From assembly GCF_019049325.1 (NCBI RefSeq), contig NZ_JAGMUO010000065.1:248001-312000 (forward strand): 64,000 bases of DNA. Reading direction: 5' to 3'. The position numbers and the translations under genes were made by a program. Shown one piece after another: positions 43,054 through 51,900 of this stretch (position 1 is its first letter; each line of letters begins with the position of its first letter). Origin of the DNA: Streptomyces sp. AC512_CC834. Lineage in GTDB: Bacteria > Actinomycetota > Actinomycetes > Streptomycetales > Streptomycetaceae. The notes beneath the pieces are model-generated. The model was given only the letters and a program-made list of their open reading frames with translations. It was not told where the DNA came from and made no database searches.

Positions 43054-44100
43054 TCACTCTTGTGCCGCCCGGCGTCCCGGCGGCATGGGCCGGGGGTCCC
43101 GGCCGCCGGCCGGAGGGTCCCCGGGGAGAGGGCCGGGGGTCCCGGCGGCGCGCGGAGTACGGCCGCCCTCGGGTCCGTAGCCGAACCGGATCAGCAGGTG
43201 CGGGCAGTGGCGCCGCCGGGGGCCGCTCATCGCCGCCCGCAGGTCGGGCCACTCCATCGCCTGGTGCAGCATCGAGGTGCGCACCCCGTGCGCGGTCGCG
43301 GTCAGCAGCACGCGCTGCAGGGCCTGCCCGGCGCGCAGCCAGTCCTGCCGTCGGTCGTGAGGGGTCCACAACAGGCCTACCTGGACGTGGCGTTCGAACC
43401 GCAGGGTCGGCCGGCCGAGGGTGGGCAGCGGGGCGGCGAAGTCACGCATCGGCACGTGTCCGGAGCTGTCGCGGGGGCCCAGGGCGGTCGCGGGGATACC
43501 GAAGGGGGTGCCCGTTCCCGGTGCGGTGAGCCAGGCTCGGGTCTCGGCGACGCGCTCGGCACTGGCGGCGTTGCGGGCCTCGGCGGCCGCTGTCAGCCGC
43601 AGCAGCCGACGGCTCGCGACGATGTCGGGGACCTCCAGGTACGCCCCCTCCGCGCGGGCCGCGCCGGTCATCTCCGCCACGACGGGATCGGGCACCGGGC
43701 GGCCCGTGAAGGGCATCCGGCTGGTGTGGCGGCGCTCGACGGCTTCGTACAGGCCGGCGAGCCGCTGCGGCTCCCCGGCCGGCGACTGCTCGGCCAGCCG
43801 TACGGTCGCCAGCAGGCTCGGATCGCCCGCCGGCGCAAGCAGCTCGACGACCGGGGTCCAGCCAAGGTGGCGGGCGGCCACCCGGAGGTTGAGGACGGCC
43901 GCGCCCACCGACAGGTGCTGTGCGCGCCGTTCGGGGTCGGCGGACCTCAGCCACCTGGCGTGGTCGGCGCGTACTTCGACGGTCCGGCTGTCCGCCTCCA
44001 AGCCGAACCGCCAGGGCTGCGTGTTGTGCACGGACGGCGCCGCCACGGCAGCGGCGAGCAGGGTCTGGACGGCGGTGGCGTCGACTTCCCGGGTGTGCAT
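43054..44100 (-). CDS. Acg-family nitroreductase-like protein
   Basis: A 348-aa protein of the nitroreductase fold group typified by mycobacterial Acg (Rv2032). The N-terminal block AAVAAPSVHNTQPWRFGLE and HTSRMPFTGRPVPDPVV are diagnostic; two nitroreductase half-domains are present in one chain, the second being degenerate. Acg-type proteins bind FMN and are strongly induced by the DosR regulon; their catalytic activity is uncertain. ATG at 44100 with AAGGAG. Upstream are DevR-like boxes. The C-terminus is a long Gly/Pro/Arg-rich tail. Confidence 0.82.
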   Translation of the reverse strand: MHTREVDATAVQTLLAAAVAAPSVHNTQPWRFGLEADSRTVEVRADHARWLRSADPERRAQHLSVGAAVLNLRVAARHLGWTPVVELLAPAGDPSLLATVRLAEQSPAGEPQRLAGLYEAVERRHTSRMPFTGRPVPDPVVAEMTGAARAEGAYLEVPDIVASRRLLRLTAAAEARNAASAERVAETRAWLTAPGTGTPFGIPATALGPRDSSGHVPMRDFAAPLPTLGRPTLRFERHVQVGLLWTPHDRRQDWLRAGQALQRVLLTATAHGVRTSMLHQAMEWPDLRAAMSGPRRRHCPHLLIRFGYGPEGGRTPRAAGTPGPLPGDPPAGGRDPRPMPPGRRAAQE

Positions 44101-44166
44101 GGCGGCTCCTTCGCGAAAGCTCTGCCTGTTCGTCCCAACCCTGCGTCGTCGTCGTGTCCGCGGCGA

Positions 44167-44203
44167 GGGTGGAACGGCCCCTCGGCCGCGGGCCGGGTGG
44201 CCC
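44167..44203. promoter_or_regulatory. DevR/OsdR-like boxes upstream of the Acg-like gene
   Basis: GGGTGGAACGGCCC (44167-44180) and GGGCCGGGTGGCCC (44190-44203), 67-103 bp before the start. The second is the better palindrome. Confidence 0.5.
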
Positions 44204-44249
44204 CCGCGCCGGGACCGCGCGGCACGTGCGGCTCCGGTGTGCGCGGATG

Positions 44250-44696
44250 TCAGGTCGCGGGCAGCGCGGTGGCCAGCAGGACGACTCCGAGCGAGGCGAC
44301 GAGGGAGGCCACGGCCAGTGCGCGGGCCAGTGCGGCGCGGCCCTTGGCGTGGGCGACGCCGTGTCCGGCCGCGGCCAGCATCACCAGGGCGAACAGGCAC
44401 AGTTTGGCCGCCAGGGCACGCCCGTAGCCGGGTTCCGCGAGGGAGGCCCAGGTGACACCCTTGTGCCAGGCCATGGCCCAGCCGGTGCTCAGCTGGGCAG
44501 GCAGGAACACCGCCGCGGTGAGGAGTCCGAAACGGCGGCCGACCCGTGCACCGAAGCGGTCCTTCGCCTCCGGTTCGAGCAGGTGGCGGGCCAGCGGCAG
44601 GACGACCAGCGTGAGGGCAAGCTGGCCGCCGACCCACAGGGCGGCTCCGGCGACGTGCGCGAACCGCACCACGGACCACCATCCGACGAGGTCCAC
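44250..44696 (-). CDS. CopD-like four-helix membrane protein
   Basis: A 148-aa membrane protein of about four helices, with RFAHVAGAALWVGGQLALT at the start and further His residues near helix ends (WAMAWHKG, GHGVAHAKG). This looks like the CopD/DUF-type membrane domain associated with copper or b-heme proteins. The GTG at 44696 overlaps the stop of the nitrite reductase fusion gene by 1 nt (TAGTG), so it is translationally coupled to it. It may deliver copper or heme, or pass electrons to the reductase. Confidence 0.65.
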   Translation of the reverse strand: MDLVGWWSVVRFAHVAGAALWVGGQLALTLVVLPLARHLLEPEAKDRFGARVGRRFGLLTAAVFLPAQLSTGWAMAWHKGVTWASLAEPGYGRALAAKLCLFALVMLAAAGHGVAHAKGRAALARALAVASLVASLGVVLLATALPAT

Positions 44697-47380
44697 TACT
44701 CGCTCACCTCGACCGTGCCCCGGGCTCCGGCCCCGGCGTGGCGCATGTCGTGGTCGACGAAGGAGTAGTGCCCCGCCTCGGGGAACGTGGTCTCGACGTA
44801 TCCGCCCTGCGCCGGGGCCAGGTCGAGCACCTGGGCGCCGCCCGGGTCGTCGGGCCTCAGCAACTGGACGCCCTCCTTGTACACGGTGTCGAAGACGGTG
44901 CCGACGATGTGGAAGGCGACCCCGTCGCCGGGTCCCGCGGCGATCACCCAGAACCGGGTCCGGTCGCCTGCCCGCACCCGCAGGGGCCGTTCGGCGTACT
45001 GGTCGGCGATGCCGTTGAACACCCAGGCGTCCGGTTCGTGGCTGCGCAGCTTCGCGACCTGTGCCGCGCTGCCGGGCGTGCCGAGGTACAGCTCGGAGGA
45101 GACCAGGACGTACTCGTGGTCGACCTCCGCCAGGCCGGGCGGGTCGACGACGACCGCGCCGTACATGCCGTTGGCCATGTGCTGGAGCATCGGCGCGGTA
45201 CTGCAGTGGTAGAGCCACGCCCCGGCCCGCTCGGCACGGAAGCGGTACCGGAGGCGTTCGCCGGGCTCGAGGGTGCGCATGGCGCGGTCGGGTGCGAGGG
45301 AGCCGGCGTGGAAGTCGATGCCGTGGCCCATGGTGTCGTCGTTGACGAGAGTGATGTCGAAGACGTCGCCGACCCTGCCGCGCAGGGTGGGGCCGGGCGC
45401 GCTGCCGCCGAAGGTCCACATCTCCTGGGTGACACCGGGCGCCACCTCCACCCGGGTGCGGGCGGCGCGCAGTTCGACCCGGTGGACCGTGCCGTCGGGG
45501 GCCGGGGCCAGGTCGGCGTCGCGGGGCTGCCAGTCGGAGGAGAAGTCGGCGGACGGGTCGAGGCCGTCTACCGCGCCGGCCGTGTGGCCCTCGTGCCCGT
45601 CGGCCTCCACGGTGGTCTCGTCGCCGTGCTCCGCGCCGGTGTTCTCGCCGATGTCGATGTCCAGGGTCATTCCGGCGGCCCGGTGTCCCGGCAGGGTGCA
45701 GTACGCGGTGCGGTCCTCGGTGACCCGGCCGACGTCGAGGGTGTGGCTCTGCCCGGTGTCGAGCATGGGCGTGGCAGGGCCGCCGTCCACCTTGAGGTCG
45801 TGGCGCATGCTGTCGCTGTTGGTCACCTTCAGCCGCAGGGTGGTACCGGCGGCGACCTCGATCCGGGCGGGGCTCACACGCATGTCCTCCAGGGTCACCG
45901 CGAGGGTGCGGGTGCCGGCGGTGTCCGCCCGGCCTGCCCCGGTGGCGGCGGCCGGCCGGTCGGGGCTTCCGCCGCTGTTGGCCACGAGGACGCCGACCAG
46001 TACGAGGGCCGTCCCCGCGGCGGTGCCCCACAGGACCGGCCGTCGCGCGAGCGCCCGTTCCCGGTGGGCCGGGTCCAGTACACGGCGTTCCCACAGCCGG
46101 GCCCGGCCCGCGCGGACGAGTACCGGCACGAGGAGAGTGACGAAGGCGGTTCCCGCCGCGACGGCCGCCAGTGCCCCGGCCGTGCCCACCGGGGCGGGCA
46201 GTGGCAGTGTCCAGAGCGCGACTCCCGCGTTGAGGAGGGCCGACCGCCATCGCCACCCCCGCTCGAAGGAGGCCCGCAGCGCGTTCCGCTCACCGGGGCC
46301 GGTGGCCAGCACGACCGGCAGCAGGTACGTCAGGGCACCGACGAGTACCTGGGCCACGAACCCGACGAGCAGCACGGGCACCAGGGACGCCACGTCGTCC
46401 CGTGCCTCCGCCGGCGGCCGGACGGCGAGAAGGGCCAGGTCGGTCAGGACGGCGAAGCCCAGCCAGCCCATCGCTGCGGCCAGCATCCACGCGGCGGCCG
46501 ACGAGACCGGGCGCCGTGCCCGCACCGTCCGGGCGAAGAGCACGACGGCGACGGCCACCCCTGCGGCGTACCCGGCGACACCGACGACGGCGGCCGGCCG
46601 CCATCCCGCCACCAGCGCCGTGACCGCGAGGAGCAGGCCTGATCCGGTCAGCGCCAGGACCCGGCGCGCCGCCCGGGGGGTGTACTCGGCCATGCGTACG
46701 CCCAGCACGGTGGGCCAGAGCATGAACAGCGTGCCCAGCACGGGCAGTCCGATCCAGCCGAGCAGGGTCACGTGCACGTGGGCCAGGCGCAGTCCGGTGT
46801 ACCACTGGGGACCCGCCCCGCCGGTGGCCAGCAGCCAGCCCGCTGCCGCACCCGCGATCAGCGCCAGGACGGCCACCCGGTAGAAGCCGACGACGGGGGC
46901 GAGCCGTCCGCCCAGCGCGCCCCGTCCGAGCGCGACCAGCGTCACCAGGTGCGCGCCGATGGACGCGACGAGCAGCACGCACGCGGCGCCGGTCAGCACG
47001 GGCCGGTCCGCCCACACCCCCGCCAGGACCCCGGCGACGGCGATGTTGACGCCGGCCAGGCGTGCGGCGCTGCCCCGGCGTCCGGGTCGGGGGGCGTGCA
47101 ACAGGGCGACGGCGAAGTGCTCGCTCCAGACGACGATCGCGGTGGTGGCGGCGCCCAGGAGGAAGAGGTGGATGGCCAGCCAACGCGCCACCGGCAGGTT
47201 CTGCTGGGCGGCGGCGGCCGCGGTCGCCAGCAGCAGCCACGCCGCGATCAGGGCGTGGGCGGTCAGGTGGTGATCACGCGGCCGGGAGGCCCTGGGCCTG
47301 TCGGGCGGCGGGCCGAACACCGGGGCGGCCACGGGGACGGGGGCCGACGTGGGGGCGGGTTCGTCAGGGGTGTTCGACAC
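44696..47380 (-). CDS. Membrane-anchored copper nitrite reductase fusion (NirK-type)
   Basis: An 894-aa protein. Residues about 30-480 hold ten or more helices with conserved His (AIHLFLLGAATTAIVVWSEHF; LAHVHVTLLGWIG). About 500-590 is a plastocyanin-like cupredoxin (SMRHDLKVDG, YCTLPGHRAAGM). The last ~270 residues are the two-domain NirK core: catalytic Asp and His in GIDFHAG (about 687), type 1 copper ligands in YHCSTAPMLQHMANGM (about 723), and the type 2 His in AFHIVGTVFD (about 823). It should reduce nitrite to NO using electrons from the membrane side. GTG at 47380 has AGGAG and overlaps the radical SAM gene by 17 nt. Confidence 0.8.
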   Translation of the reverse strand: MSNTPDEPAPTSAPVPVAAPVFGPPPDRPRASRPRDHHLTAHALIAAWLLLATAAAAAQQNLPVARWLAIHLFLLGAATTAIVVWSEHFAVALLHAPRPGRRGSAARLAGVNIAVAGVLAGVWADRPVLTGAACVLLVASIGAHLVTLVALGRGALGGRLAPVVGFYRVAVLALIAGAAAGWLLATGGAGPQWYTGLRLAHVHVTLLGWIGLPVLGTLFMLWPTVLGVRMAEYTPRAARRVLALTGSGLLLAVTALVAGWRPAAVVGVAGYAAGVAVAVVLFARTVRARRPVSSAAAWMLAAAMGWLGFAVLTDLALLAVRPPAEARDDVASLVPVLLVGFVAQVLVGALTYLLPVVLATGPGERNALRASFERGWRWRSALLNAGVALWTLPLPAPVGTAGALAAVAAGTAFVTLLVPVLVRAGRARLWERRVLDPAHRERALARRPVLWGTAAGTALVLVGVLVANSGGSPDRPAAATGAGRADTAGTRTLAVTLEDMRVSPARIEVAAGTTLRLKVTNSDSMRHDLKVDGGPATPMLDTGQSHTLDVGRVTEDRTAYCTLPGHRAAGMTLDIDIGENTGAEHGDETTVEADGHEGHTAGAVDGLDPSADFSSDWQPRDADLAPAPDGTVHRVELRAARTRVEVAPGVTQEMWTFGGSAPGPTLRGRVGDVFDITLVNDDTMGHGIDFHAGSLAPDRAMRTLEPGERLRYRFRAERAGAWLYHCSTAPMLQHMANGMYGAVVVDPPGLAEVDHEYVLVSSELYLGTPGSAAQVAKLRSHEPDAWVFNGIADQYAERPLRVRAGDRTRFWVIAAGPGDGVAFHIVGTVFDTVYKEGVQLLRPDDPGGAQVLDLAPAQGGYVETTFPEAGHYSFVDHDMRHAGAGARGTVEVSE

Positions 47381-48641
47381 GTTGCTCCTTGCCGCTCGCG
47401 GTGTCCGCGACATCCACACCGTCCGCGGCATCCACGTCGTCCTCCGCTCCGGCTCCGGGCAGCAGTGCGGCCAGTTCACGCTGGTGGGGAAAGGACCCGG
47501 GGACGTAGCCGCACCACGGTTCCTCGGCGTACGGGTCGCCGGTCGTGCCGTAGGCGCGGGAGCGTGAGCCGCCGCAGACCCGGCCGAACTCGCACCGCCC
47601 GCAGCGACCGCCCAGCCGGCCGGGGTCGCGCAGGCCGGTGAAGAGTTCCGAGGTGCGGTAGATCTCGGTCAGCGGCGTCCGGCGGACGTTCCCGGCGTCC
47701 ATCGGCAGGAATCCGCTGGGGTGCACGCTGCCGGTGTGAGAGACGAAGACGAAACCCCGGCCGGCGTTGACGTCCAGCGGCGGACGGCGCACTCGCCGCT
47801 CGCCCCCGGCCGGCCCCAGTTCTTCGGCGCGCTCGCTCAGCTCCCGGTACAGGGAGCCGAGTCCGAGCGCTGCCACGGGGTCTTCGCCGGTACGCGCGAG
47901 GATCTGCCGTTGCAGGGCGACCCGGCGGAAGTGGTGTGCCTCCGTGGTCTTGGCGGGCACGGTGCGGCCCATGTCGTACACGAAGTTGAGTACGTCCTCG
48001 ACCTCGCCGGCGGTGAGCGGTCCGAGACTGCGTCCGCGGCCGGTGGGGACGAGGAAGAAGGCGCTCCACAGCATCGCTCCGTGGTCGGCGACCAGGCGGA
48101 CGATGTCGGGCAGGTCGCGCAGGTTGTGCCGGGCTACGGTGGTGTTGATCTGGACCTTCATACCGAGGGCTCGCGCGGTGTCCCAGGCGTCGAGGGTCAA
48201 GTCGTACACGCCGGGCACGCCGCGGAAGTCGTCGTGGAGAGCGGGGGTGGAACCGTCCAGGCTGAGCGAGATGCCCGCCGCGCCCGCTGCGTGCACCTCC
48301 CGCAGCCGTTCCTCGGTGAGGGTGGGGGTGCCGGACGGCGAGACGGCGACACGGACACCGATGCTCCTGCCGTGGGCGATGAGGTCCGTGAGGTCGGGGC
48401 GCTGGAACGGATCGCCGCCGGTGATGACGAAGAGCGGCGCGGGCCGGCCGAAGGCGGCGACCTGCCGCAGCAGTTCCCGTGCGGCGCTCGTGTCCAGCTC
48501 CCGGGGGTCGCGTTCGGGTACGGCCTCGGCCCGGCAGTGGCGGCAGGCCAGCGGGCAGGCCCGAGTGGACTCCCAGATCACGATGAACGGCCGCTGTGCC
48601 GCATCGTGCCGTTGGTGGCGGATCGCACGGGCGGTGCTCAT
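47364..48641 (-). CDS. Radical SAM/SPASM protein (NirJ/Ahb-like)
   Basis: A 425-aa radical SAM enzyme. The 4Fe-4S motif CPLACRHC is near residue 32, followed by FVITGGDPFQRPD. The C-terminal SPASM region has RCGRCEFGRVCGGSRSR and a further Cys near EEPWCGY, giving auxiliary cluster sites. VHPSGFLPMDAGNVR near the middle-end is typical of the NirJ/AhbC/AhbD heme-modifying branch. It overlaps the nitrite reductase gene by 17 nt, so it is probably a dedicated maturase or heme-modifying enzyme. ATG at 48641 with AGGAGAGG. First gene of a three-gene minus-strand operon. Confidence 0.78.
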   Translation of the reverse strand: MSTARAIRHQRHDAAQRPFIVIWESTRACPLACRHCRAEAVPERDPRELDTSAARELLRQVAAFGRPAPLFVITGGDPFQRPDLTDLIAHGRSIGVRVAVSPSGTPTLTEERLREVHAAGAAGISLSLDGSTPALHDDFRGVPGVYDLTLDAWDTARALGMKVQINTTVARHNLRDLPDIVRLVADHGAMLWSAFFLVPTGRGRSLGPLTAGEVEDVLNFVYDMGRTVPAKTTEAHHFRRVALQRQILARTGEDPVAALGLGSLYRELSERAEELGPAGGERRVRRPPLDVNAGRGFVFVSHTGSVHPSGFLPMDAGNVRRTPLTEIYRTSELFTGLRDPGRLGGRCGRCEFGRVCGGSRSRAYGTTGDPYAEEPWCGYVPGSFPHQRELAALLPGAGAEDDVDAADGVDVADTASGKEQRVEHP

Positions 48642-48987
48642 CACGCGCCTCTCCTGGTCGGGTGCCCCCGTCGTGGGTGATCGCGTCCGGCCGGGGATGG
48701 CCGGCCGGACGCGTGACCGTACGGGCGTGCCCGGCGACGTGTTCCTCACCGCGGCCGGGGACGGGGGATTCACCGGTCGGCGGCCGTGGGACGCGTCGGG
48801 CCGACGGCACCGCTCGCTCGATCACCGCCAGCATGCACCCCGGGACATGCCCGGCTCGGCGCCGACCGGCCCCCGTCACGGGGCCGTTGGTCCCGGTGCC
48901 GGACGCGGGAACGGGGCCGGTCGCCCGGCGGGCGGGGACCGCTGGACCCCCGGTGTGCCCGGCGTGCGCGGCATAGCGTTCCGGGCC
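48642..48987. other. 346-bp divergent promoter region, radical SAM / narG
   Basis: No gene seen. The left part is low-interest GC-rich sequence holding the Shine-Dalgarno of the radical SAM gene. The right 110 bp carries three DevR-like boxes close to narG. Long reading frames through this region are upstream extensions of narG without family similarity. Confidence 0.6.
48881..48949. promoter_or_regulatory. Three DevR/OsdR-like boxes upstream of narG
   Basis: GGGCCGTTGGTCCC (48881-48894), GGGCCGGTCGCCC (48914-48926) and GGGACCGCTGGACCC (48935-48949). The closest ends 38 bp before the narG start. Confidence 0.6.
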
Positions 48988-51900
48988 ATGGAGAACGATC
49001 GTGAGGGGCGGCGCCGGCAGTCGGGCGTCGCGGAGAACTGGCCGCTGGCCGCCCGCAGGCTGCTGACCCGCCGGGAGGTGTCGGCCGACGGGCGTGCCGT
49101 GTTCGGCGAGGGCGACGGGCGATGGGAGGGCTTCTACCGCGACCGCTGGTCGCACGACAAGGTGGTGCGCTCCACCCACGGCGTCAACTGCACCGGGTCC
49201 TGCTCGTGGATGGTGTACGTCAAGGACGGCATCATCACCTGGGAGCACCAGGCCACGGACTACCCGTCGATCGGTGCCGACTGCCCCGAGTACGAGCCCC
49301 GCGGCTGCCCGCGCGGGGCGTCGTTCTCCTGGTACACCTACTCCCCCAGCCGGGTCCGCCACCCGTATGTCCGGGGCGCGCTGCTGAAGCTGTGGCGCGA
49401 GGCGCGGCGCCGTCTGGGCGACCCGGTGGCGGCCTGGGCGGAGATCACCGGCGACCCGGCGAAGGCACGGGCCTACAAGCGGGCCCGCGGCAGGGGCGGC
49501 CTGGTGCGCGCGGAGTGGGACGAGGTGAACGAGTTGATCGCCGCCGCGCATGTGCACACCGTCAAGGCGTACGGCCCCGACCGGGTGGCGGGCTTCTCCC
49601 CCATCCCCGCGATGTCGATGGCGTCGTACGCGGCCGGCTCGCGCTTCATGTCGCTGATCGGCGGCACTCTGCTGTCGTTCTACGACTGGTACGCGGACCT
49701 TCCGCCGGCCTCGCCACAGGTCTTCGGCGACCAGACGGACGTGCCAGAGGCGGCAGACTGGTGGAACGCGGGCTATCTGGTGATGTGGGGCTCCAACATC
49801 CCCGTGACCCGCACCCCGGACGCGCATTTCCTCACCGAGACCCGTTACAACGGCACCAAGGTCGTCGCGGTCGCCCCCGACTACGCGGACAACGTGAAGT
49901 TCGCCGACGAGTGGCTGGCCCCGCACCCGGGCACCGACGGGGCGCTGGCGATGGCCATGGGGCACGTGATCCTGCGCGAGTTCCTCGTCGACCGCGAGGT
50001 GCCGTACTTCCGCGACTACCTGCGCACCTACACGGACGCGCCGTTCCTGGTGACCCTGCGCGACAGCAACGGCCACGGACTCGTCCCGGACGGCTTCCTC
50101 TCCGCGGCCGATCTCGGCAGCGAGGAGGAGCACGCGCGGTCCAAGACGGTGCTCCTTGACGGGGCCACCGGCGAACCGGTGGTCCCCGGCGGCTCGCTCG
50201 GCTTCCGGTGGGGGGAGGCCGGGCGGGGCCGCTGGAATCTCGACCTCGACGGCGTGGAGCCCGAGCTGAGCCTGCTGGCGACGGCCGAGGAGACGGTGGA
50301 GGTGGCGCTGCCCCGGTTCGACGAGGGCGCCACCGAGGGCGGCTCGGTCATGGTGCGCGGGGTGCCGGTACGGCGGATCGGCGGCCGGAGCGTCACCACG
50401 GTCTTCGACCTGATGCTGGCCCAGTACGGGGTGGCCCGGCCGGGCCTGCCGGGCTGTTGGCCCGCCTCGTACGACGACGCGGACCAGCCGTACACGCCCG
50501 CCTGGCAGGAGACGATCACGTCCGTGCCGGCCGGGCAGGCGGCCCGGATCGCCCGCGAGTTCGCCCGCAACTCCGAGCGCACCAACGGACGTTCGATGAT
50601 CGCGATGGGTGCGGGCACCAACCACTGGTTCCACTCCGACACCATCTACCGCGCGTTCCTGGCGCTGACCACCATGACCGGCTGCCAGGGCGTCAACGGC
50701 GGCGGCTGGGCCCATTACGTCGGTCAGGAGAAGGTCCGTCCGCTGACCGGCTTCCAGCATCTGGCGTTCGCCTTCGACTGGCAGCGGCCGACCCGGCACA
50801 TGGCGGGCACCTCGTACTGGTATTTCAACACCGACCAGTGGCGTTACGAGGCCTTCGGGCCGCAGGAGCTGGCGTCCCCGCTCGGCGAGGGCAGGTTCGA
50901 GGGCAGGGCGTTCGCGGACTGCCTGGCGCAGGCGGTGCGCCTGGGCTGGACGCCGGGACACCCCGGCTTCGACCGCAATCCGCTGGATCTGGCCGACGAG
51001 GCCGCCGCCGCGGGCCGCCCGGTCGCCGAGTACGTCGTGGACGAACTGAAGGCCGGACGGCTGCGGTTCGCGGTGGAGGACCCGGACGATCCGGCCAACT
51101 TCCCCCGGGTGCTGACCGTGTGGCGGGCGAACCTGCTGGGCTCCTCGGGCAAGGGCAACGAGTACTTCCTGCGTCATCTGCTGGGCGCCGAGGCAGCCGT
51201 ACGCTCGGACGAGACCCCGCCGAGGGAACGGCCCGAGGAGGTGGTGTGGCACGAGGAGGCACCGGAGGGCAAGCTCGACCTGCTGGTCACCCTGGACTTC
51301 CGGATGACCTCCACCGGGCTGCTGTCCGACGTGGTCCTGCCGGCGGCGACCTGGTACGAGAAGGACGACCTGTCCAGTACGGACATGCACCCCTTCGTGC
51401 ACGCCTTCACCCCGGCCATCGCCCCGCCCTGGCAGTCGCGCACCGACTACGACACGTTCCTGGGCATCGCCGACCGGTTCAGTGAGCTGGCGGCGGAGCA
51501 CCTGGGCACCCGCACGGACGTGCTGGCGGTGCCGTTGGCGCACGACACGCCGGACGAACTCGCCCAGCCGGGCGGGGTGGTGCGGGACTGGAAGTACGGC
51601 GAGTGCGAGCCGGTACCGGGGCTGACCATGCCGAAACTGGTGGTCGTCGAGCGGGACTACGCGGCCGTGGCGCAGAAGATCCGTGCCGTCGGCCCGCTCC
51701 TGGACACCCTCGGCACGACCACCAAGGGCGTCACCGTCCACCCGGACCGGGAGATCGAGGAGCTGCGGCACCGCAGCGGCACCGTGCGCGACGGCGTGGG
51801 CGCCGGCCGTCCCTCCCTGGCCACCGCCACCGACATGTGCGAGGCGATCCTCGCGCTGTCCGGCACCACCAACGGGCGGCTGGCGACCGAGGGTTTCCGT

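Noticed and set aside
47767..48987. Upstream extension of narG by several hundred codons
   Set aside because: It runs antisense through the radical SAM gene and has no NarG-like sequence; the conserved part begins at 48988.
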